64,000 bases of DNA from Atopsyche davidsoni (lineage: Eukaryota; Arthropoda; Insecta; Trichoptera; Hydrobiosidae): NCBI GenBank assembly GCA_022113835.1, contig JAILWY010000019.1, positions 1,488,001 to 1,552,000 of the forward strand, given 5' to 3'. The translations under genes and the position numbers were made by a program. Below, piece after piece: positions 1 through 10,249 of the stretch (its first letter is position 1; the number at the start of each line of letters is the position of its first letter). The notes under the pieces are model-generated. The model saw only the letters and a program-made list of their open reading frames with translations. It was not told the origin of the DNA and did no database searches.

Positions 1-560
1 TATTTGAAAAATAAATGTTTTTGAAAGTATCCTTTTTTTTGAAATGCAGAGCAAAATGTTTTAAAGATGATAAAAATTTCAAACATAATTGCAATATTCT
101 TAGCATACGAGTGAAAGAAGGCTCCTCCCCCTTTTTTGATTTAATCAGTTCGGAAAATATTAAATGAGACTCATGTTGAATGGTTAACTTATGAAACAAT
201 ACGTTTGTACTGATAAATCATAAAACAAAAGCCGATATAAACAATATGAATATATTTGCAAAAAATATTTTCAATCTCACCGCGAAATTGATAAGATTAA
301 CATTTAAGTATTTAGTATTTTTTTAAATAATAAAACTACAGTAAAATTTTAAATGTCCAGCTTCAAATAAGTTAATGAAAATCAATCGTGCCCTTGGAAT
401 GACATATTTTTTTAATAAAAAGTAGAAATATATTGTGTGACGATCGAGCATTTGCCTCGTCGTTACGTGTATTACAGTTTTTTTTGTTTTTTGTAGACTT
501 ATGTCGACTTATCGCATTTCAAAAGTGGTATTATTTGCTACGATCCTTGATTCTGTTCAG
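1..560. other. AT-rich DNA with no recognised gene
   Basis: I see no coding exon or structured element here. It probably belongs to the upstream region or first intron of the sugar transporter that follows, because the first exon I can place starts inside a transmembrane segment and a start-codon exon must lie further left or outside the window. Confidence 0.5.
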
Positions 561-3500
561 TGCAGATGGGATCCTCGCAAGGGGCAGGCCATAATCTTCA
601 GTGCATTGAGTGGCTGCTTTGTGGGGTAGTGAATTGTAATAAATTTAATATTCCTTTAACATTGTTTAAAATGAAAAATGGAGATTTATATTTTTTGTTA
701 ATGATTAAGGTCTAGTGTAGTCCCCAGCACGGGGACTGAAACGTCGGAATAACACCCAAGAAACAAAATCAACGCATGATAGCGGCTACAAAACCTTACT
801 TGGTTTTACATGATATTTCAATCCTGGTGTAACGTACCAATGGTCAAAGTAATTCCTTGATTCGTATAGAAGACATAGCGACAGACATTGAACGCAATAA
901 TTATAATGTATGTTATTTAAATATCTGGTTCTTTTTAGTAAAAAAAAACTAGGAAAGAATAAATCATATATAGCTGCACTATTTTTAAATTTATTTGTAG
1001 ATATACTGAATACATGAGTATTATTTAAAAAAATGAATTTTTTTTCAAACTACTTAGGGTCCATCAACCTGATCTGCGTCCCTCTGGGATGCCTGGCGTC
1101 CGGGCTGGTGACCTCGCTGGCCGGCCGGAAGCGGACGATGCAGGTGGTGAACGTGCCCTTCGTGGTCTCCTGGGTGCTGGCCTACTGCGCCACCTCTGCC
1201 GGGACGCTGTACGCCGGTCTGGCGCTGTCGGGGATCGCCGGCGGCCTCCTCGAAGCCCCGGTCAGCGAACCCATCCGCCGCCTATCCTTGAGACCACTTG
1301 AGACTACTATGGGCCAAGAATCACAAATGCATTTATTATACCATCGCACCCATCGTTTCATAATTCATGTGAAAATTCCGTTTTGGTATTCATGCGAACT
1401 TGATTTCTTTTTCTTCTTTTGGTGCATCTCCTTATAGGAGGTTGGTGACCATTTCCTCGAATATATTTATATTCGCCTCACTAATTCGGCTGTCCTTCGT
1501 AAATTTCGCAAACTTCGTAAGTTTTCTCCTCCCAATGTCCCCTTTTCCTTCGATTTTGCCTTGTACAATCAGCTGTAGAGTGCTATATTTATTGTTTCGA
1601 AAAAAGTGGCCACAATAGGAGCCCTTACACTTTTTTACCGTCGTCAGGATTTTTCTTTCTTTGCCCATTCTGTGCAAGACTCTCATTTTTGTGACGCGTT
1701 CATTCTACATAACATAAAGCCACATTTCAAACGTCTCAATTCTTCGCAGCTGGCTTCAACTCCACAAAGAAGAACTGAGACGACATAACACTTTGTGAAT
1801 CTCCAACGAGTTTTTAATGTTATATATCTTAAGCATAATACTTTTCTCACGTTTTTGAACGTACTTACTATGTGCTGTCTCAATTCTCACTTTGATTTCT
1901 TGGTCAAAATTCCAGTTATCATTTAACCAGCTGCCTAAGTATTTAATTTTTTTCACTCTCTCCACTACTTTGTTGTCAATGTTGATTTGGAAGTTTTACT
2001 TAATTTCTAAAACTCTCTAAAACTTCACGTTTCAGTATAAACTAAGACATGCACTAGATAATGGCATTTAGTGGTTTGGACTGAAACTAGCCGTGTGCAT
2101 CATTCATAAAATATGAAGAATCCTTGTTAGATTACTGCCCTTATGTAGACTGTACTTTTAAAGCAATATCCGTTGTTCTCATGCGTACTGTACACCAGCA
2201 ATTTGAAAATTAATACTTGAAATAATAGATTTTTTAAAATTTATTGCAGATGTAATTTTCGGAATATATTTGCTTCTCATTTTTGGTACATTAAATAAAA
2301 AAAGTTCTACTTTCCGATAGAACTAATTTATCAGCACACAAACTATTTACCTTGAAATGAGCATATTGCTCGATATTCATCCCGTGTCGTTTTATTGAAA
2401 ATTAAGCTATTCGGGCTTTGGTATCAGTTATTTCTCTTAAAACTAGCGAACTTTCTTGAATCAAAATGTAAAACGCGAATAATTATTAAAATTTGTTAGT
2501 TAGTGCGACATAATTAACGCGACGCCCGAAAAGGTGTACTTTGGCTGATAATGTAGTTTGGTGCTCTGAATTATCCCTTGAAAATTGATATGGCAGATGA
2601 AACCATACTGTCAGTAAGTCTCTTATGATGGCATGACCTCATCGCACGCCACTGCGGTAAACAGGCAAAAATATTCACCATATTTTATATGGTTTATCAA
2701 CAAGTCATTCTACAAGGACACAAAGTGCATTTTTTAAGAAAAAGTATCATGTTTTAAAATACCAAGTGTGACACATTGTCGGTGTTTTGTCTGCTGTGGA
2801 TATGTACGGATGAATTTACCACTGTAATTATGTACGACGCGTATTTTAAAGGGAATTTTTTTTGTAAACCCAATTTATTAGATAAAAAGTGTTTAACACA
2901 ATATTGAAATTGGCCTTTTTGTGCAAATTGAAAAACTCCAGCTTTTTGCGCAAAATTACGTGAAGCACTCGAGCGTTGCGTAGGTACTTTAATTAAACCA
3001 ACACGATTGTGGTTACTTACAGTATTTTGTATAGCGCAACAAGAACGAAAGGAAACGCACTCGTAGACTTTGTCTCATCAACTACATTGTAAAGTCATGA
3101 CATGATGACAAATCCATCAGTCTAAAAACATTGTTAAAATTGTCTAAAACTGGTTATTTAAAATGGAGATTCGTATAATGCAACAACAGACACGAAAATC
3201 TAAAGCGGAAATGCAGTCGTAAAGTTTAGATTAACAAAGACCGCCTAAAAATTATTTTAAAACAATTGTACTTACGTATCAAATGATTAGGTCAGAAACT
3301 AAAAAGATTAAAAGTCCATCTATATATTTAGAACAGAGGTGGACAAACTTTTGATCACTACGGGTGACCTGCTTTTATAAATTATAGGCTGCGATCTATC
3401 AACATCGTATGTGTTAAGATAAGAAGTTACTTAAAGCTAAAAATAAGTTTAAATTTAAAATAAACGTAGACAATACCAAAACATATTTAATTTCTAGTTA

Positions 3501-6500
3501 TTTTAATAAGAAAAATAGTACTAAAGTAATTAGCTAATGTGAGACGGGCATCAGATATGTGTATATATCAGACAGGCAGGCGACTAGGAATAGTCACGTG
3601 GTCGACTAGTAGACCGCGGTCGACCACCTTTGCCACCCCTGATTTAGAGTAACAACATTGCTAGTAAAACTTAGAATAGGTCATTAAAAATAAGAATCCA
3701 TATACATATTTAAATAGGTCTGGTTGACATCATATATACAAAAATCTGGTTCTGGTAAATTTTGATTTTGATTCGTGAATTTAATGATGTCAGCACCCAT
3801 CCCACTTGCTTGATAGCTAGAATAACTCAAACCACTTTATTGTTCAGAGATGTCTTTCTTTATTTTAATGTATCTATAATTGATATGTTTATTTTATTCT
3901 TGGAGTTTGCTTATTACGTAGAAAAACTGCAGTAAAATGATACATAGTGAGAAGAGGCATAGACAGAGCGCAATAATTTCTCCCCCATCACATATCAAAT
4001 ATTAATCTATATGTGTAGATATGCTGATCTCTTTTACTGATTTTCTTTTAATTATAAATAAGTAGTTTCTTGGGAATTGAATCTCAAATATTTAAGTAGA
4101 TTCTAGAAAAAATTAAGTTAGAATTGACTTTAAATTGAGAATTTACTATAATCAAAACAAAAATATAATTGATTCAGATTGAATTGCAGATGAGCAACAT
4201 TTGAAAATATACTGTCCTTACTTCAAAATGAATCAATATTAAATTAGCATATTTAAAAGTTTCCTTTATTTATTCAAACGAATCGAATATGCATCATTAT
4301 TGGTAATCTTTAATCGTATAATTGTGCTGATCGATTACAGGTGGTGACTTACGTGGCAGAGATAACCCAGCCGCACCTGCGCGGGGCACTCACGGCTTCG
4401 AGTGTCATGGTCGTGATCCTCGGCGTCTTTATTCAGTTCATCCTGGGCATCTCCGTCACGTGGAGGACCGCCGCCCTCATCAACGTCACCATCCCGGTGA
4501 GAAACATGCCTTTATGTTTTGCAAGCGAGTTGGTTGCTTTTCGAAGAACCTTGCTGGCGCACATTTACAACTTGCTCAGGACAATATTTTTCAACTTCAT
4601 TATTTACGTAAATTTTATACGAAACTACAATTGACTCAAGCGTAGCAAAGAGCGAATTTTCGTTCTGTTGTATTTGGTTTAAATGGCGGAACAGGAAGAT
4701 GCCTTCCTTTAACGCCTTCAAAAAATCACTGGGTGACTTGTGTCACCGTGGGTTTATGTTTGGGGTTGTGTGGGTGGGGAGGTTGAGAGTGAGGGGGGGA
4801 GGGGGGGGGGGCAATGGCTTTTGGCTTTTTTTTGTAGAGGCAGTCCTCGAGGTTGTAATCGAAGAGTGTGTTGATTGGGGGTTTGGGACTGAGTGGGTAG
4901 ATATTTGGAAGGAGTGTGCGAGGTCGATTATTACCTCTTGGATCGTTTTGGTGTTGGTGTCTCTGAGGAGCTGGGTATTTTGGATGAACCTCGGGGCATT
5001 GAGTGCCCAGCGGAGAATTTTATTTTGTATTACCTGGAGAGGCTTGTGTCTCGCAGGCGGGATGTTGCAGTTTGCGCGAATTAGTGCTATATGTAAAAAA
5101 AATATTTGAATAATATAAATATCACTTAGTTTCTCAGCACATCCAAAATTTTATAATTTGTACCTCGAGTACACTAATGGCATGCATATCTGAATCATCC
5201 TGTATTGCCCTTTTTAGATATACCATATGATTTTAATGAATTCATAAGTATGCATTTGTAATAATTATGATACAAAATCGTTGATTTAAATTTTCTAACT
5301 GAAATTTAAATATTCATTTATATTCAAATGCTATCTTAAGAAGAAAAGCGCATTTCAATTAATCAATGTTAGATGTTTAATAATGGGTGGAATTACAATA
5401 ATTAGTTTCAGAGAGCAAAATTAAATGAGTAACACCTACATCAATATTTGTTTAAGATTACTGCGATAATTGCTCTCTTCTTTGTACCTGAGTCCCCATT
5501 TTGGCTGGTATCAAAAGGAAGATTTGCTGAAGGAAAAAAGGTAAACTTTACTTTTTAAATGTTTTTAAAACTTACAATATCTCATTCTTATAGTACTGAT
5601 ATAAAAATTAAAATATTAAATACTTCACCTTACGTTAATCACTACCCTCTTGGGGTATGCGATTCTAATCCTTCGGAGCTCTAGCTCATTATGGTGGAGA
5701 CCTTTGAGTTCGCATTTTATTACTACTGCTACATGCTGAAAAAGCTATTAGGATGTTATTAAAATTAAAAGCGTATTATTTAATACTAGCAATGTAGCCC
5801 GTCACAAAATGACGTATTTGATGAACGATGCGTCTAAAATTTGTTTTTTTTTGTAAAAGTTCTAAATTTGAAATTCAAGTTTATGAATGAAAATATTATC
5901 CTATCGTCTTGAAATTCGGCACATAGCTGCGGAAAAATTTACTTAACTTATGTGCAAAAAATCAGCGTTGTATCTTTTAAGATATTCTATACAGAACGGA
6001 AAAACGAAACATACACACATAAAAACATACAAACATACAAACAAACATACAAACACACAATGGCTATTATTATAGTAGATAGATAGATAGATATTGTCAA
6101 AGGAAAGCATGTGCTGTAAGTTTGCAACTGTCGGGGACAGTTTTTAAGCGTGCGACATTGGTTTTCGTACTATCTACTATAATAATAGCCATTGTGTGTT
6201 TGTATGTATGTATGTATGTATGTTTCATTTTTCCGTTCTGTATAGAATATCTTAAAAGATACAACGCTGATTTTTTGCACATAAGTTAAGTAAATTTTTC
6301 CGCAGCTATGTGCCGAATTTCAAGACGATAGGATAATATTTTCATTCATAAACTTTAAAATATGCTCATCAAATACGTCATTTTATGACGGGCTACATTG
6401 CTAGTTTTATAATAATAATCGTTATGATTATGACTCTTCTCTGTCTGTGTACTGTTAGCGTGCCAGTGAAATAATAAAATTATTCTTGTGCCATAACTTA

Positions 6501-8846
6501 CCAGAGCCTCCAGTGGTTGAGGGGATGGACAACGGAAGATAAGGTCGAATTGGAATATAGGGACCTTTGCGAATTTATCAAAGAAAAAGACAAAAAACGT
6601 GAGTAATTTTTTTAAATCCCAATTCATTTATTCTACTTGTTCATATTAAATATATATATATATACAAATTATTGTTTTAGATACATTTCAGAAATCGAGT
6701 AACAAGATTTTGGAAAAATTTAAACCATTTGGAAAGAAAACATTTATTTACCCTTATTTTTTAGTGGGTTTCTGTTTTTTTTTGGGTCATTTTTGTGGAA
6801 TGACAACATTACAGGTAAATTTAAAGGCGATTTACTAATCAATTATGTATACTTAACATAAACATATTATTTCTTTTGACTGATGAAGCAAAATGTAATT
6901 AAACAAAAACAGTGTAAAAACAATTTAGGTGCACTATTTACCGATAAGCATAAAAATCTATAACTACTAGAAAATCCCTGAAAAAAACTGTTGTGATGTG
7001 TACTGTTCGAGTTCTTGTAACAATCCGGGCAAAATAGCCGAGCGTGTCATCTTCTACGCGCGAGATAATTGGCCTGGCCTTTAGACTATGGCCATAGACC
7101 ACTGCTGTGGCCAAAGACTATCCTTATGGACATAGAATACATTAGTAAAATAAAAAGCAATGCATATACAAAATCCAAGGCTTTCCACGTCCCACCAAAA
7201 ATCAAGAATTAATTTTAAGCTATTTAGATATTTTTCTACTAGATTTTAGAAATGCCTCGATTGCGAATCTGTCACACCTGCAAATATAACATGAATCATG
7301 TTGATTTTTTTAGACATATGCGATTTTAATCTTCGAGACTCTCAAGGCGCCGCTGGACAAGTACCAGGCGACTTTTGTGCTGGGCTTGGTCCAGATGGTG
7401 GGAACCACGGCGGGTGTCGGGCTGATCCACTTCACGGGAAAGCGGCCGCTGGTGTTTGCTTCCATGATCGGCGTCGCCGCATGCTTCATCGCTGCTGGCG
7501 GTTATGCCTACTATATCCAAGAGGTAACAGAGTCGTCTGTGCCACATGGAATTGTGTTTGTAGTGCATTCGGAATCCTCGCTGAGACAAATAAACGTTTT
7601 CTTTCTTTTTCAGATAACTGGAGTTCCGATTAGGCAGTTGGCAAATCGGCATGTAAATAGTGTAATATTAGATACAAATATTCACAATTCTTCTGTGACA
7701 CCTAATAGTACGACATATTTCGATAGTTTGCAATATACTGTAAGTTGATTAAATTGATGATGCTTGTGTTGAAATTAAGAAAACTTCCCATCACTGTAAT
7801 ACAAAAATAAATTTATTTGATTTGTAATCATAAATTAATAACATTATAAAATAGTTGAGTTGGATCAAATGCACTTTGGTTAATTAATGGTATTGCCACT
7901 TAAATTGCTCCGATGTCTAATTTTGATGCCCACGCATGCTTGTATGTTATATCACAGAGCAGTCTGAAATTTGTAGATTGTAATGATATAATTTAAATTA
8001 TTTTACAAAATATACTAATTGTTTTTTTGGGATTTTTAAAGCAAAATATTTCATTTCTTTAAGGAAAGCAATTTGGCTTGGATACCCCTTGCAGTGCTCA
8101 TAACCAGCGCCCTAATATCTCACTGCGGCATTCGCCTGCTACCATGGATTTTAATGGGAGAGGTTGGCATTTAACATTATGAAATATTAAACATGTAAAC
8201 TCATTGAGTATAATATTGTATTGGATTTATAGGTTTTTTCCCCAGAGACACGGGGCATGGGGGCTGGCATGTCTTGTGGGATTGGATATATATTTGGATT
8301 TATATCTAATAAACTGTTTCTTGATATCGTTCATACGTTAACCCTATCGGGTACTTTTTGGCTATACAGTGCTATCAGGTATTTTAATATCCTATTTTTA
8401 AGAATTATATAATTATAGAAGTGATTAGTTTGAATTAGAAAAAGATCTTCAAATTATTAAGAATTTATTTTTTTAGCTTGACAGGAGCAGCAATACTTTA
8501 TTTCATTTTACCTGAAACTGAAGGTTACACCCTTAGTGAAATATCCCATCATTTTACGGGAGTTAAAAAATTACCTAATAGAGTACACCGAGATGGGTAA
8601 GAAAACTAGAAATAATCTAGTTTTATAATTATAATATAATACTTAAGAAAAACTCTCAAAATTAAAATGGTGAACAGAACTGTGTATTGAGAAGATAAAA
8701 ATACTCAATTATTATTTTTTTTCAGAAAATCACATAAAATCAAGATGCCATCAAATAGAAAAATGGATATAATTGTAGAATCTCGATTTTCTGATGAAGA
8801 TGGAAAGTTGATATCACCGGAATATTCAATTCACCAAAACCATTGA
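561..8846 (+). CDS. MFS sugar transporter (facilitated trehalose/glucose transporter type), multi-exon, 5' end incomplete
   Basis: A plasma-membrane sugar carrier of the major facilitator superfamily, similar in layout to insect Tret1-like proteins. Exons from GT-AG sites: 561-625 (tentative), 1058-1260, 4341-4496, 5457-5540, 6505-6598, 6681-6814, 7314-7523, 7614-7739, 8064-8162, 8233-8378, 8477-8596, 8726-8846 (stop TGA). From the second exon onward all phases agree and give 496 residues. Family marks in order are AGRKR after TM2, VVTYVAEITQPHLRG, PESPFWL before the central loop, GIRLLPWILMGEVFSPETRG in the TM10-11 region, and PETEGYTLSEIS after TM12. The 561-625 exon encodes WDPRKGQAIIFSALSGCFVG, which resembles the start of TM1, but its phase does not match the next exon, so an exon covering the rest of TM1 is missing or unrecognised. 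Exon 7614-7739 makes a long extracellular loop with NSS and NST glycosylation sequons. The sugar carried cannot be told from sequence. Confidence 0.9.
719..745 (+). other. Possible decayed hammerhead-ribozyme-like or Penelope-type relic
   Basis: A perfect 7-bp stem (AGTCCCC/GGGGACT, loop AGCAC) is followed by TGAAACGTCGG. Penelope-like elements carry hammerhead ribozymes with a core of CTGATGA, stem II and GAAAC. Stem II and the GAAAC-GTC side are present here, but the CTGATGA side reads CTAGTGT and so is degenerate. It lies in the tentative first intron of the transporter. It is probably inactive, and a chance resemblance is possible. Confidence 0.3.
1436..1965 (-). mobile_element. LINE (non-LTR retrotransposon) relic, C-terminal reverse transcriptase region
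   Basis: On the minus strand three overlapping frames together read like the end of an insect LINE polyprotein. The first is a segment with KIKYLGSWLNDNWNFDQEIKVRIE. Next comes TLKTRWRFTKCYVVSVLLCGVE. The last has VLHRMGKERKILTTVKKCKGSYCGHFFRN and LQLIVQGKIEGKGDIGRRKL. These match the common insect endings of the type 'IRTRIEKAR...KCYVWSVLLYGVE...RMGKER..LTTVKRRK..YLGHILRN'. The frame changes mean it is dead. It lies in the intron between the 1058-1260 and 4341-4496 exons of the sugar transporter, antisense to it. Confidence 0.75.
3334..3641. mobile_element. hAT-type MITE, 308 bp
   Basis: The left end reads CAGAGGTGGACAAA and the complement of the right end reads CAGGGGTGGCAAA, a typical hAT terminal inverted repeat. 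It is flanked by 8-bp duplications ATTTAGAA (3326-3333) and ATTTAGAG (3642-3649), with one mismatch. There is no coding capacity. It sits in an intron of the sugar transporter. Confidence 0.75.
4760..5085 (-). mobile_element. Jockey-type LINE relic (C-terminal region), intronic
   Basis: The minus strand has an open stretch containing PLQVIQNKILRWALNAPRF followed by IQNTQLLRDTNTKTIQEVI. This is the conserved tail of jockey-clade reverse transcriptase proteins, where 'LQ..QNKILR....APWY..N..L..DL' is usual. The end nearest 4760 turns into a long G-rich run on the plus strand (about 4791-4811). No rest of the element is present. It lies just after the 4341-4496 transporter exon. Confidence 0.7.
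5785..6405. mobile_element. Fold-back (long inverted repeat) element, about 620 bp
   Basis: The two halves are inverted copies of each other. The left arm begins ACTAGCAATGTAGCCCGTCA and the right arm ends with its complement. Internal blocks such as the one around CAGCGTTGTATCTTTTAAGA and the AATGGCTATTATTATAGTAG block recur inverted in the other arm. The unpaired centre is about 80 bp (roughly 6090-6170). Arms contain ATAC/TATG and TAGA microsatellites. There is no coding sequence, and it sits in a transporter intron. I see no clear target-site duplication beyond AT-rich flanks. Confidence 0.7.
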
Positions 8847-8867
8847 CAAAATTCATTTGAAGTTAAA

Positions 8868-8873
8868 AATAAA
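8868..8873 (+). terminator. Polyadenylation signal AATAAA of the sugar transporter
   Basis: AATAAA lies 22 bp after the TGA stop of the transporter. More copies occur further on (around 9100 and 9570), so the 3' end may be alternative. Confidence 0.5.
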
Positions 8874-10249
8874 ATACAAACTGTCAGGATTTGCTCATTT
8901 GTCCAATATTAACACCACAAAAGTTAAAATGTTTTTATTTAATGCACTAAGTTAGTCTCTGAGTGTATATGATATTTCCTTTTCAATATTTTAGGACTAT
9001 CACAGCGGTCTTGGATAAACTAGCATTTGAGAATCCTTATTGTACCAAAATTTATTTCAATATAAATTCTGTTTGATATGTGCCAAATTTTTAAAGAAAA
9101 TAAAACATTACCCTTTATAAATATAAATTTTGATATTGTTAAAGTAGTAAAATTAATACAGCCAGTTAAAATATTATTCCAGCCATTTGTTGCCTTTATA
9201 CTTTGGAATAAACCATTTCCTATGGTCATCTTTAAACAGCATCTGGCAGTCAACTTACTCCGAAAATGAGATTATCTGCTGATGAAGCTGTGTGTACAGT
9301 CACATATTAATGATTCATATACATATTTTTGTCCATCGATGTTTGCTAAAAAAAGGTTACCCCTGAGTACAAATAATAAATAACTTGATAGAATGGTATT
9401 TCTACAAATCTTTCTCGTTGAGAGCATTTAACCCTAGTAATCTGTGATAGCATTTTTTGGTTTGTTGGATGATTCATTACAAGAAATTAAGTCATGAATG
9501 ATACTGTACATCAGTATCCCTTACTTTATATAAAATGTATATATAAATCCAGAACCAAATTGAAAATAAAACACAGAAAGGCTTTGTAAGAAAATAAATT
9601 TATCAAAAAAATGTTTTTTCTTCTTCCTTAGAGTTGAAACTTTTTATACATTTTTTTTATAACTGAAGCATTTTATTTAATGAAAAAACCAATAGTGGCA
9701 ATTTATATGGATGATCACTTATGACTATACTTTGTTCATGACGTTGCATCGTTGGCAGGGAGTAATGGTCTTGAAATATATTATTAGTAAAGAAACACTT
9801 ATAGTCCCAATAGAAATGAAATTAAACAAATTGTTTATTGATAGTAATAAGTTTTATTTCACTTAATTTGATAAAATGAGAGTAGTGAGTGAGTATCTGG
9901 TTTAGCCTTGTCTATATTTGTCACCCGTTGGTATAGGCTAAAATTTACAAGACTGTCCAAAGTATATCTATCTTTACATGAGCTCTTTTGCTCAAGGTCC
10001 CTAAAGGTGCTTGCACATGTCGTCACACTACGATTCTTTCTAATTTGATTCTCAAAAGCTTACTACTTGGAGAATAGTAATTAATTATTAGTTATTATTG
10101 AAAAATGAATCAAAGCAAACACATAACATATAATAAATTAATTCATAAAACAAGTATTTGAAATAACTTTGATATGCTTATTCCTCAAGTCATTTGAAAG
10201 TCACTCAGCATTTGAGGTATAATTATATAAAATAGGATCTTATATCAGA
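8874..10249. other. Intergenic spacer between two convergent genes
   Basis: AT-rich sequence between the 3' end of the sugar transporter (plus strand) and the 3' end of cathepsin B (minus strand). It should hold both 3' UTRs. The small open frames here show no protein family features. Confidence 0.6.
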
